35,833 nt of DNA from Deltaproteobacteria bacterium (GTDB lineage: Bacteria; Desulfobacterota; Deferrimicrobia; J040), in contig WVXK01000007.1 in the NCBI GenBank assembly GCA_011773515.1, positions 30,500 through 66,332 of the forward strand. The letters run 5' to 3'. Positions 24,941 through 33,791 of this stretch are shown here, piece after piece; positions within the stretch are counted from its first letter, which is position 1, and each line of letters begins with the position of its first letter. The position numbers and the translations under genes are program-made. The notes under the pieces were generated by a model, which made no database searches, had not been told where the DNA came from, and was given only the letters and a program-made list of their open reading frames with translations.

Positions 24941-26158
24941 TCAATGGGATTCCCGTTCGGGTACCGGGTCCTGCTGGGGCTCCACGATCTCCCTGGCTGT
25001 AGCTTTCCGAAGGATGACGAATCCGATAATTCCGGACAGAATGGACCCGGTAAGAACGCCCAGGCGCACTGCCGTTCCGTAGTCGGGCCCGCCGTGCTCA
25101 AATGCCAGGGAGCCGATGAAGAGGCTCATGGTGAAGCCGACGCCGCAGAGGGCCGCCATGCCGTAGAACTGGGACCAGGTTACATCTTCGGGCAGCTTTG
25201 CCAGGCCCATCCTGACGCCCAGGCGGGCAAAACCGAAAACCCCGATCTGCTTCCCGAGGAGAAGGCCCAGGGCAATGCCGAGGGGCACGGGTGCGAAAAG
25301 GGTCTTGAAGGATATGCCAGACAGGGAAACACCGGCATTCGAAAAAGCGAAAACCGGCATGATCATGTAAGCGACCCAGGGATGGAGCTTGTGCTCCAGG
25401 TGGTCGAGCGGGGAGCCTTCCCCTTCGTTTTTCCCTTTCATGGGAATGCAGAAGGCCAGGAGAACTCCCGCGAGTGTGGCATGAACCCCGGACTTCAAAA
25501 CGCATACCCACAGTATGAAGCCAACGACCATGTACGGTGCTATCCGCGTCACCCGGATCCTGTTGAGCCCGACCAGAATCCCCAGGGCCACCGCTGCGAA
25601 GGCGAAGGAGGTAAGAGAGAGGTCTCCTGAGTAAAAGATTGCGATGATAACGATCGCACCGATGTCGTCGATGATCGCTACAGCCAGCAGAAAGAGTTTC
25701 AACCCGGTGGGAACGCGCTCCCCGAGCAGCGCCATAATCCCCAGGGCGAAGGCGATGTCCGTGGCTGCAGGAATGGCCCAGCCGTTCAGGGAAACCGCGT
25801 CCCCCCTGTTCAGAAGAACATAGATAAAGGCAGGAACGACCATACCCCCCAGGGCGGCGATTCCGGGCATGGAAATCTGTGGGAGGCTCGAAAGCTGGCC
25901 CTCGAGCATCTCCCTTTTGACTTCAAGACCAACGAGGAGGAAGAAGATCGCCATCAGCCCGTCGTTGATCCACAGAAGGAGGGGTTTGGCAATTTTGAGC
26001 GAGCCGACACGAACCTCTACGGGGGTCTCGAGAAAGAGCCCGTAAATGTGGGAAAGTGATGAGTTGTTGAAGAGCATTGCCAGGGTCGCAGCAAATATGA
26101 GGATAATTCCGCTTGCAGACTCGAGCTTTAGGAACTCACGGAGTGATTTGACCTGCAT
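24941..26158 (-). CDS. nhaA: Na+/H+ antiporter NhaA
   Basis: A 405-residue inner-membrane antiporter with about 12 helices, close to the 388 of E. coli. Key residues are in place: TDIAFALG (Asp134) and AIIDDIGAIVIIAIFYSGDL (Asp164-Asp165, the ion-binding pair). A VGLEVKREMLEG segment near 77-88 and a late FSNAGVSL segment also match the family. It exchanges sodium or lithium for protons and protects against salt and alkali. On the minus strand an alkylsulfatase fragment ends three bases before its ATG, so its old upstream region has been replaced by the remnant. Confidence 0.95.
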   Translation of the reverse strand: MQVKSLREFLKLESASGIILIFAATLAMLFNNSSLSHIYGLFLETPVEVRVGSLKIAKPLLLWINDGLMAIFFLLVGLEVKREMLEGQLSSLPQISMPGIAALGGMVVPAFIYVLLNRGDAVSLNGWAIPAATDIAFALGIMALLGERVPTGLKLFLLAVAIIDDIGAIVIIAIFYSGDLSLTSFAFAAVALGILVGLNRIRVTRIAPYMVVGFILWVCVLKSGVHATLAGVLLAFCIPMKGKNEGEGSPLDHLEHKLHPWVAYMIMPVFAFSNAGVSLSGISFKTLFAPVPLGIALGLLLGKQIGVFGFARLGVRMGLAKLPEDVTWSQFYGMAALCGVGFTMSLFIGSLAFEHGGPDYGTAVRLGVLTGSILSGIIGFVILRKATAREIVEPQQDPVPERESH

Positions 26159-26161
26159 TGC

Positions 26162-26386
26162 TTACCCCCGTGGTATATTGACTTTGCCGCTGCGAACGTC
26201 TGCCTCGTCAACGACGCCGCGCACACGCCCGAAATGGTCTGCGTGTGAGTGGGAGTAGACGACCGCCACTGCCGGACGTTTTTCCACCTTCTCATTGATA
26301 AATTTCAGGGCTGCAGCTGCGAAAGTGGTCACGCAAAAAACGAGAGATAGAATCGCAGAAAGAACGGTCGTTAGCGAAACAATCAT
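26162..26386 (-). pseudogene. Alkylsulfatase (metallo-beta-lactamase) fragment
   Basis: A 74-residue frame with a signal peptide (MIVSLTTVLSAILSLVFC and onward) joined directly to INEKVEKRPAVAVVYSHSHADHFG, followed by RGVVDEADVRSGKV and a stop. The HSHADHFG zinc motif with the GVV-E-DV-SGKV continuation is that of BDS1-type linear alkylsulfatases, which are about 650 residues long. The large part between the leader and this motif and everything after it are gone, so this is a deletion remnant. Start chosen at the ATG (26386) with AAGGAG upstream. Confidence 0.75.
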
Positions 26387-26614
26387 ACCCATACTCCTTG
26401 TGGTTCGATTTATCCGGAAGTTTTTTAGGCGCTTTGAAACGGCGAAATAACCCATGGGATATTTCGGTTTCCTGTTTGTCAGACTATTTTTACCTTCGTC
26501 TTTGCTTTTTATGATTCAAATGCGGAGTTATGGGTGCGAAAAAATTGCGAAGAAAGCGTTAAGGAGAGATTTTGAGTAGTAAACTGTCTTAAAAAAGGAC
26601 AGGAGATCTTGGAG

Positions 26615-27199
26615 ATGTTCAGGATAACCATGAGGTGTTTTCTGCTCGTTTTGATGCTCCTGGTATCGGTGGCCGTTGCCGGATATGCCGGAGAGACGGA
26701 AGACCTGGCGAAAAAGACGCAGAACCCCGTATCGGACCTGATCAGCCTTCCTTTTCAGAACAACACCAACTTCAATTTCGGCCCCCGGGAAAAAACACAG
26801 AACGTGCTGAATATCCAGCCCGTGATTCCCATGAGGTTAAACGAGCAAGGGAACCTGGTAGCCCGCACCATCGCCCCGGTGATCTATCAGCCGGAGACTC
26901 TACCGGGGACGGGCAGCAAATAAGGACTCGGGGACGTAAACCCCACTCTTTTCTTCTCTCCTGCAGGGCCAGCAAAGCTAATATGGGGGGGCGGGCCCCG
27001 CACTGGTCCTTCCCACCGCTACCGATGAGCGGCTCGGAGAAGTGGAGCATCGGGCCCTCGGCCGCTGCGCTGACCATGCCGCCCCCCTGGGTGATCGGGG
27101 TACTGGCCGGCAATGCCCTGGTCTTTCGCCGGTGAGGACGACCGCCGGAGCGTGAAACAGTTCCTCCTTCAGTACTTCGTCAACTACAACTTCCCCGGA
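26615..27199 (+). pseudogene. Secreted 'transporter/neuromedin-U-like' family pseudogene
   Basis: The ATG at 26615 opens a signal peptide (ending near GYAGE) and the family head LAKKTQNPVSDLISLPFQNN, then NFNFGPREKTQNVLNIQPVI. A TAA at 26921-26923 stops the frame, but the same frame goes on: GLGDVNPTLFFSPAGPAKLI. It then slips at the G7 run near 26983, and again near 27030 (GSEKWSIGPSAAALTMPPP) and 27119 (WSFAGEDDRRSVKQFLLQYF, then NYNFPG). The last third of the family, roughly 100 residues, is missing, cut off where the tamB 3' end begins. The intact 102-residue head might still be secreted. Confidence 0.78.
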
Positions 27200-27216
27200 G
27201 TTTCGTTCTTTCATGA

Positions 27217-30200
27217 CTATTTTTCTATGCGATAGAACAGGTCCGCGCCGGTCTCGGTGCCGTGCTCCGTTTGAACGAGCCATTTGCTGCTTATGTGGTA
27301 ACGGATCCGGTAGGTGCTGATCGGTTCGAACAGCCCGACGCCGTAGCCCACGTAGAGCTTCGGAGACAGGTACTTGCCCAGGACGACGCTTGCCCCTTCC
27401 TCCCCCTGTTCGACGGCAACCTCATCGAGGCCAAACTGCGAACCTATATCTCTGGCCAGGAACTCACCCCCGGAAAGCCCGGCTGTAAGGGCAGCTGCCT
27501 GGAGCTTCTGGCCTTCGCTGCTCGATGCGCCTGTCAATGGCTTTCCCAGCAGAAGATAGGAAAGCACGTCGCCCTGATCCATAACGGGGCTTGAAAAGAG
27601 TGACGTTTTGGGAGACTTCACGGTTCCCGTTACCTCCACCCCCGCCACCACCTCCCCAATTTTCCTGACCGCCCTCACATCGAGAAAGGGATCCTCGATG
27701 AGGCCCCCGGCAAATATTGCCCGTCCTCTTTGAATATCCAGTTTCTGTCCGTAGGCTTCGTATTTACCGTCCAGAATCCGCAGTTCACCAGTTCCGGTGG
27801 TCAGTGTCTCTGGTTCTTCCACCGCCAGGACACTCCCTGAGAGGCGTCCGGTGAGCCCGAATCCGTCAAAGGTTACCTTGTCGCCGAGGGTCAACCTTAC
27901 CCGCGCGTTTACGCTCAGTTTACCCTCGTCTTTTTCCTTCCCCGCCTCACTGACGACAACGGCGTCTTTCGATGGCGAAGCGGCGCCTGAAAGGTCTCGC
28001 GGTTCGATGGTCGCTTGCGGTATCGCAACTTCCCCCTCTACGCTGAGGCTGTTTCCCCGCAGGCGGACCTCGAGGTCCGGAGAGAGCAGGCACCACAGCT
28101 GGGGGGTCTTGAGGACCTCGAAACTCTCGCCCTTGATGTCGATGCTTGCATCCAGGTCTCTGCGGGGATATATCCGGGTGGTGCCCTTTATGCGCAGAGT
28201 TCCCTGGTTGGACCGTGCCTCCCCGTCAAAGGAGATGATGCCGCTTCCATCGCTTGAGGCTGAAAGCCGCGTATCCTCTACCCGTATGCCGAGCGTGGAT
28301 ATATCCGCAGCCACGTTATCCAGCGCAAGCTCCCCCGTGATAAGGGGGCGAGCAAGTGTTCCTGAGAATTCTAGCCGGGCTTTCATGGTGCCGGCGGTAT
28401 TTGTCAGTTCCTCGAAGAGGGCGGGAATCAGGCCGGACTCCTTCAACCGCACCTGCGCATGTCCCGCAAGCTCCTGCGTCTCGGGTCGAATCTCGCCGGG
28501 GGAAAAGCGGGGCAGCGTCAGGGAGCCTTTGATACCATCCTCCTCCATCAGCGATATGTCGAGGGTTGCCGTGAGCTCACTCTCGTCGAGGCGGGCATCG
28601 AAATTCCCCCCCTGAAAGGTGATCTGCACATCCCTGTCCTCATCTGCTGTGTACGAGATCGACCCGGATGACACACCGAGTGCGATCTCACCTTTCACAG
28701 AGTCATCATCCGTGTAGGACACTTCCGCTTTCCCGTTCAGGTGTCCCGCAAGGTTCAGATTCCCCGGCAGGGAGTAACCGAGAAGATCGAGAGGGAGGTT
28801 TATGATCGACGCCTGCGCCTGCAGCCCCTTTGCCCCTTCCCACTCCGACTTCATGCACACACGGGCCGAATCACGCACGAGGCAGAGATCGCCGGTCTGA
28901 ATTTTTGCAGGCGATAGCGAGACTGTCTCTGGCTTCAAAAGTGCCCAATCACCGAGTTGGGGGGAGGAAAGATCCGCCCCCTCGAGCTCTCCCTCCCAGT
29001 GTCGATCAGCGTATCTCCCGGCGAGTTCGATCCTCAGGGTTTCGCCTGCGCTTTTGACGGTGAGGAGCAGATTATGGGCGGCCATCTTTCCGGAGCCTCG
29101 AAGGGCAAACGCATCTATTTTCCGGGGCCCAGCCGTTACCTCGCTCCCCTCGACGTCTATCCGGGATTCCCCCGCATCCTGGAGGTCGAGTTTGAGATCA
29201 AGGAGAGCCTCCTTTGCCCCGGCGGTTTTAACGGCGATATCCTTTCCTCTCAGGCTCGCTCTGATCGCAGGCATCCGCTGGTGTCCCGATATCTCTCCTT
29301 TTCCCTTCAACGAACCCTTTCCTCCGGGTAGAATTTCCGAAAGATCGGGGGCGTCGACTTCCCATTTCAGGTTCCATGTCTCTGAAAGGCCCCCGGAGGC
29401 GGCAAACAGTGCCTTCCCGGAATGAATTTCCAGGCGGGAAAGCGTGTAGCGGTTGCCAGAAACATACAGGTCCCCGGCGCCGTCGAGGGGGTATCCGCGC
29501 AGCTGCCCCTTCACCCCGTCTATGGTTAGTGTGATTTCTGGCTTCCCCTCCGCTATCGACCCCTCTGACCTGGTATTGAAATCGACCCTGCCGCCCCATT
29601 CGGCCCACATGGCCCCCGGGTCTATCCCGTTTCCCTCCAGCGTCATGCTCCATGCAGTTTCCGGCTCCCACCTCACCATCCCTCTCCCGGACAGATCCCC
29701 GTCCAGGATTGCTGCTTTGAGACTGCCAAGGTGGATCTCTTTCAAGTTCCCCTTTCCCTCCAGTGCCCACCGGCCCTCCGGTATCTCTTCGCCCAGCAGC
29801 CGGGTTTCGGCACGGAATGAATAATCATCGGGGGCCCCCTTCGCGCTGAGCTTTCCTTCGGGGCTCACAAGGGAGGCTTCTTTTGGATCAAGAGGCCAGG
29901 TGAAGTGTTTCCACTCCCCTGCGACCGAAAAGGTTGAAAGGCCTCCGGTAGAGGTGTAGTGCCCGCTCACCATGATCTCCAGGTCGGTACCGGGCCTGTT
30001 TAAGAGGAGACGATCCAGCATCCAGTCGCCGTTTCTGTTTCGGGCGAGAAATTGCCCCGATATGTCTCCGTACCCGGGCTCCGACGCAGTAAAAGAGCCG
30101 GAAAGGTCAAAAACGGCCAGGTTTCCCGATCCCCCCAGCCTTGCGGTCAGCGTAACGGGTGGCCACGACTCATTGACGTTTTGTGCGTGAAGTTGATCGA

Positions 30201-30960
30201 GGGCAAGGGATGCTTTCCACCGTATCTCGCCGAACGGGTCCTCGATGGTCCCGGAAAGCTTTGCGCTGCGGGGCGCAAGGATCTCCTGGGTTACGTGCAG
30301 CTCCCCGAGGGATCCGGAAAGCGAGCCGGAACCGCGAAGGGGGGAGTATCCCGGCGGCTTGAGGTTCCAGTCGACTAGGATGTCGAGTGGATAATCCCTC
30401 CTGGGCCTGATTTCTCCTTCCAGCGAGACCTTAACCAGATGCGACTCTACCCGCAGGTGATTGATCCGGATAAGGTCGCCTGCTCCGCGTGCGCCGAGGG
30501 ATACCCGGGTTACCGTAAATGTGGAGCCTTCGGCCTGATCCTCGACGGTCAGGTTTTCGATCCTGGCGCCGTCGATTTCGATCTTAACCGGCAGCCTGAT
30601 GTCGGGAAGCTCTACCTTGGAAGGAGAACCTTCATCTGCCCCTCCGCTCGTTAGCGTCAATCCGGAAGCCTCGAGCCGCGTTACGTGAACTCTCAGGGTG
30701 AATAAATCTGCGGGATCCCAGTCTATGAACAATTCGTCGAGGTGGATGCGCAGATCCTCTGCATTGTAGGAGAGGCCCCTGACGGAAATGGGGCCGACAA
30801 GCCGACCGTCAAGAGATTGTACCGATATCTCGCCGGGAACGAGACCGGCTGATTTTGCGAAGACCCAGCGCAGACCGGCTTCCGAAGATGCCAGGTAGCC
30901 GATGCCGACGATGATGGCGACGAGCAGTACCAGGAGTGTGAGCAGGATCTTTTTCCTCAT
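27217..30960 (-). CDS. tamB: TamB, translocation and assembly module inner-membrane protein
   Basis: A 1247-residue protein with one N-terminal membrane anchor (MRKKILLTLLVLLVAIIVGI) and a very long series of repeating beta strands, the taco-like beta helix that spans the periplasm. The C-terminal DUF490 domain is well kept: LRILDGKYEAYGQKL, FAGGLIEDPFLDVRA, SYLLLGKPL and the ending EHGTETGADLFYRIEK. With TamA it helps place proteins and move lipids to the outer membrane. The ATG at 30960 overlaps the tamA stop as ATGA. The longer frame to 31146 lies inside tamA and is not the true start. Confidence 0.9.
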   Translation of the reverse strand: MRKKILLTLLVLLVAIIVGIGYLASSEAGLRWVFAKSAGLVPGEISVQSLDGRLVGPISVRGLSYNAEDLRIHLDELFIDWDPADLFTLRVHVTRLEASGLTLTSGGADEGSPSKVELPDIRLPVKIEIDGARIENLTVEDQAEGSTFTVTRVSLGARGAGDLIRINHLRVESHLVKVSLEGEIRPRRDYPLDILVDWNLKPPGYSPLRGSGSLSGSLGELHVTQEILAPRSAKLSGTIEDPFGEIRWKASLALDQLHAQNVNESWPPVTLTARLGGSGNLAVFDLSGSFTASEPGYGDISGQFLARNRNGDWMLDRLLLNRPGTDLEIMVSGHYTSTGGLSTFSVAGEWKHFTWPLDPKEASLVSPEGKLSAKGAPDDYSFRAETRLLGEEIPEGRWALEGKGNLKEIHLGSLKAAILDGDLSGRGMVRWEPETAWSMTLEGNGIDPGAMWAEWGGRVDFNTRSEGSIAEGKPEITLTIDGVKGQLRGYPLDGAGDLYVSGNRYTLSRLEIHSGKALFAASGGLSETWNLKWEVDAPDLSEILPGGKGSLKGKGEISGHQRMPAIRASLRGKDIAVKTAGAKEALLDLKLDLQDAGESRIDVEGSEVTAGPRKIDAFALRGSGKMAAHNLLLTVKSAGETLRIELAGRYADRHWEGELEGADLSSPQLGDWALLKPETVSLSPAKIQTGDLCLVRDSARVCMKSEWEGAKGLQAQASIINLPLDLLGYSLPGNLNLAGHLNGKAEVSYTDDDSVKGEIALGVSSGSISYTADEDRDVQITFQGGNFDARLDESELTATLDISLMEEDGIKGSLTLPRFSPGEIRPETQELAGHAQVRLKESGLIPALFEELTNTAGTMKARLEFSGTLARPLITGELALDNVAADISTLGIRVEDTRLSASSDGSGIISFDGEARSNQGTLRIKGTTRIYPRRDLDASIDIKGESFEVLKTPQLWCLLSPDLEVRLRGNSLSVEGEVAIPQATIEPRDLSGAASPSKDAVVVSEAGKEKDEGKLSVNARVRLTLGDKVTFDGFGLTGRLSGSVLAVEEPETLTTGTGELRILDGKYEAYGQKLDIQRGRAIFAGGLIEDPFLDVRAVRKIGEVVAGVEVTGTVKSPKTSLFSSPVMDQGDVLSYLLLGKPLTGASSSEGQKLQAAALTAGLSGGEFLARDIGSQFGLDEVAVEQGEEGASVVLGKYLSPKLYVGYGVGLFEPISTYRIRYHISSKWLVQTEHGTETGADLFYRIEK

Positions 30961-32729
30961 AGGTCGGGCCCTATCGTCAGGTGGAGCCTCAGGGGGTCGC
31001 CCGGTCTGCTGAGGGCAAATGCAAGGTCCAGGCGGAAGAGCCCCACGGGCGATATCCACCTTATGCCGAAACCCGCTCCCTCTTTGTATGGGTCGGAGAG
31101 CCTGTTGATTGCGTTTCCCACGTCGTAGAAGATGGCAGCGCTCCACTTTTCAAACAGCCTCTGCTCGTATTCGATGCTTCCCACGAGGATGTGTTTCCCG
31201 CCGATAACGTCCCCGTTTTGGTCGACGGGACCGAGGTCCTTGTACTTGTATCCCCTGACGCTCTGGTCACCGCCGGCAAAGAACCGATGGGAAGCCGGCA
31301 GCTCTGAGAAGTTGTCGATGAGGATCGTTCCGCCTTCCCCCCGGAGGATGATCCTGCCAAACCCCCCCAGCCCGTAAATGAACTTCGGATGCAGGAGGAA
31401 CTGCAGGAAGGTCAAATCGGATACGAAGTCTTCGAAGGCCCCTTTGATTTCGAAGAGAACCCGCCAACCGAGGGTCGTATATACGGTGTCGTCCGCTTTC
31501 GTGTAGGTCCAGCTCGCACCGGGAACTATGAGGTCCGACTGACCCGAATCGCTGCCGACGGTGAAATCTTCCCTCTCGTAATTCAAAAACAGCGTCCTTC
31601 TCCACCTGCCGTAGAGGTGGTTGAAACTCAAACCGGCCATGAACATCTCGGAGTCGCTCGTGTCGGGATTTTCCTTGAAGTAGCCGGCCGTATACACACG
31701 ACTATCGGTGCTCGGTTTCGAGAGGGGCACGGTATACCTGCCGCTCAGGCTCGATTTTATCTCCGAAACCCTGAGGGCAACGAGCGATCTGTGCCCCCAC
31801 TCATTGATACGCCGGTTGGTCCACCCCAGGCTTCCGCGAATTCCCGTATCCGTTCCGAATCCTATCCCCAATCCGTAGGCATTCCGTTTTCGGGGCACGA
31901 GTTTTACCTCCACCGGCACCTCGCGCTCCTTTGCAAGATCACGCCGGTACTGTATATCGATGTCGCTGAAATAATCGCTGTTTCTCAAGGAATTCTGCAG
32001 CGCCGTGATGTCCGACAGGGTGAAGGGGTCTCCCCTCTCTATGCGGACGAAGCGTTGCAAAAAGGCGGGATTAAACGTGTCCTGCTCGAAGCTGACCTCA
32101 CCGAAGCGGTATCTTGCCCCTGTGTCGAAATGGAGTATAACCCTGGCGCTGTTTTTTTCCGGGTAGACCTCGAGGCGGCTCAGCGCAAAGCGGGCATCGA
32201 GGTAGCCGCGGTTCAAGGCCAGATCCAGCAGCGCCTTTTTCCCCTCCTCGTACCGGGAGTGTACCAGGGTATCCCCCACCTTCACGGGAAAATCACCCAC
32301 CAGTTTTTTAAACTCACCGTCCTCCCCCCCCGGGCCCTTCAACATGAGGTCCAGCTCTGTTACCGTCACGGCAACCCCCGGGTCGATCACGTACCTGGCA
32401 TGCCAGACGGCATCTTCTCGTTTTAAATCTTTGCTGACTGACGGGTTGTAATAGCCGAAAGGCTGGAGGGCTGACTGGATCTCCTTCTCCGCCCTCCCGT
32501 GGAGTCTCCTGACGATCCCGTCAGTGAGAGCGGGATCGGTCTTCTGCTGCTCCAGGCTCAGGTATTTCATGACGTTGTCCAGAAGGGGACCCGTAATCCC
32601 TTCTACCGTTACCTTTACGGACAACGACGCAAGTGCACTGCCTGGACAACAAAAGAGGGCGAGAAGGAGAACGAGGATCAGTCCACTTCCCGCACCCGTC
32701 TTTGAGAGGGACGATTTTCCTTCTCTCAT
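30957..32729 (-). CDS. tamA: TamA, Omp85-family outer-membrane assembly protein
   Basis: A 590-residue Omp85-family protein. The signal peptide (about 1-35, ending SALAS) is followed by three POTRA-like domains (about 36-118, 119-203, 205-280) and a C-terminal 16-strand barrel (about 284-590). The barrel loop has the family's VRGY motif (GGDQSVRGYKYKDLGP), and the chain ends in the outer-membrane strand LRLHLTIGPDL. It pairs with TamB, whose gene overlaps the stop by four bases. I chose the ATG at 32729 because it directly begins the signal peptide; the frame is open to 32924, but that part shows no leader. Confidence 0.9.
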   Translation of the reverse strand: MREGKSSLSKTGAGSGLILVLLLALFCCPGSALASLSVKVTVEGITGPLLDNVMKYLSLEQQKTDPALTDGIVRRLHGRAEKEIQSALQPFGYYNPSVSKDLKREDAVWHARYVIDPGVAVTVTELDLMLKGPGGEDGEFKKLVGDFPVKVGDTLVHSRYEEGKKALLDLALNRGYLDARFALSRLEVYPEKNSARVILHFDTGARYRFGEVSFEQDTFNPAFLQRFVRIERGDPFTLSDITALQNSLRNSDYFSDIDIQYRRDLAKEREVPVEVKLVPRKRNAYGLGIGFGTDTGIRGSLGWTNRRINEWGHRSLVALRVSEIKSSLSGRYTVPLSKPSTDSRVYTAGYFKENPDTSDSEMFMAGLSFNHLYGRWRRTLFLNYEREDFTVGSDSGQSDLIVPGASWTYTKADDTVYTTLGWRVLFEIKGAFEDFVSDLTFLQFLLHPKFIYGLGGFGRIILRGEGGTILIDNFSELPASHRFFAGGDQSVRGYKYKDLGPVDQNGDVIGGKHILVGSIEYEQRLFEKWSAAIFYDVGNAINRLSDPYKEGAGFGIRWISPVGLFRLDLAFALSRPGDPLRLHLTIGPDL

Positions 32730-33092
32730 CGGTGTTCTTCCCCTGTCATTCAAAAAGAGATCAAAAGACAGATCAGCCTTTGCTGCTGACGCTATTATTG
32801 TAACCTTTCTTCCCGAGAAATGAAGGGAATGACCGATTGCCTGCCTCGGTAAGGGGCTCTTTTGGTCCATTGAGCATGGCGGTGGGTTCTTCACGAAGGA
32901 AGGATCGCCCTTATCTCCGGTCATGGCGGGCTGAATAACCGGGGGCGAACGCTAAATCAAGGCATTTACGCGGCGGACGGGGATAACTATACAGAGCCTT
33001 GGGTCAGCCTGGATAAGGCACCGGCCCGCAGATTGGGGGACCCGGGCCTGGAACTGCCGGGAAACCCGGTGCGGGAATCGTCGGGAGCCAGC
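32730..33092. other. Region upstream of tamA
   Basis: This 363-base gap lies between the tamA start and the stop of the minus-strand coiled-coil gene. I see no gene with a start signal and no clear promoter. It should contain the tamAB promoter unless the two genes share a transcript with the coiled-coil gene. Confidence 0.4.
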
Positions 33093-33548
33093 TCAGCTCT
33101 CCTCCCGGTCCCTTGCGAGAAGCTCATCGGCTTCCTGCCTGGCTGCGACGGCTTCAAGTGCCGCCAGCTCCGCTTCGGCGATTTGCACGAGGGCCAGCCC
33201 GTACATCTTTTCGGCGTATGCCTCTGCCTTTTCCGCCTTTGCCACGGCCCTTTCGATGCTTATTTTTTCATGCTTGGCGGAAATGCTGGACTTGAGCTCT
33301 ACGACTCTGGCTTCTATTTTTTCCTTCGTTTCGGACACTTTGCTGTAGAATTTGTCCCGGGCTTTTCCGGCCGCCTCTTTTTGCGTGTCCAGGTTACTCC
33401 GTGCCTCCTTTATTTTCCGTTCGATATCGGACCTGGCCTTCGTGGCGGTTGATTCGACGTCTGCCTTTGCCTGTTCGATGTGGGCATGGGCGTGTGATAT
33501 TTTTTCCTGAAGGCTGACCTTGAGCTCCTTTACCCTGTCTCTCATCAT
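33093..33548 (-). CDS. Coiled-coil protein rich in Ala, Glu and Lys
   Basis: A 151-residue protein without signal peptide or membrane segment, almost entirely predicted helix with heptad-like spacing of Ala, Leu, Ile and Val (e.g. AKADVESTATKARSDIERK, and KAEKAEAYAEKMYGLALV later). It looks like a cytoplasmic coiled-coil or apolipoprotein-like helix bundle. Function cannot be assigned. The ATG pair at 33548/33545 follows AAAGGAGA by about seven bases; the frame extends to 33578, but that ATG has no ribosome site. Confidence 0.7.
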   Translation of the reverse strand: MMRDRVKELKVSLQEKISHAHAHIEQAKADVESTATKARSDIERKIKEARSNLDTQKEAAGKARDKFYSKVSETKEKIEARVVELKSSISAKHEKISIERAVAKAEKAEAYAEKMYGLALVQIAEAELAALEAVAARQEADELLARDREES

Positions 33549-33685
33549 GTCTTTCTCCTTTTGTCCATTCTCTTCCATTTGTGCGCATTTATAAGATGCT
33601 GAAAAAGTGCCGCTGTTGCATGCAAAAGCCCATCGTTTTCAGGCGGAACCGGGGTAGGCCTGTGCGGATATTTTTCGCTACCTGA

Positions 33686-33714
33686 TTGATATACAGGGCA
33701 ATTTCGACCATAAT
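33686..33714 (+). promoter_or_regulatory. Sigma-70-type promoter for the 33792 gene
   Basis: TTGATA (33686-33691), a 17-base spacer and CATAAT (33709-33714). Each hexamer has five of six consensus bases. The predicted start near 33721 leaves a leader of about 70 bases before the ATG at 33792, which has GAAAGGAGAGTG as ribosome site. Confidence 0.6.
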
Positions 33715-33791
33715 ACAGAGACATAACAAACAGATGTGTCTTTTCTGCGGTACGAGAGTACCTTCGTTATAAAAACCGAAAGGAGAGTGTT

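Noticed and set aside
27797-28615. A 272-codon Ser/Arg-rich + strand frame opposite tamB
   Set aside because: The composition is the reverse reading of the tamB beta-strand repeats, with no start signal.
31389-32426. A 345-codon + strand frame opposite tamA
   Set aside because: tamA is supported by its signal peptide, POTRA pattern and VRGY motif. The antisense frame has no leader, ribosome site or domain pattern.
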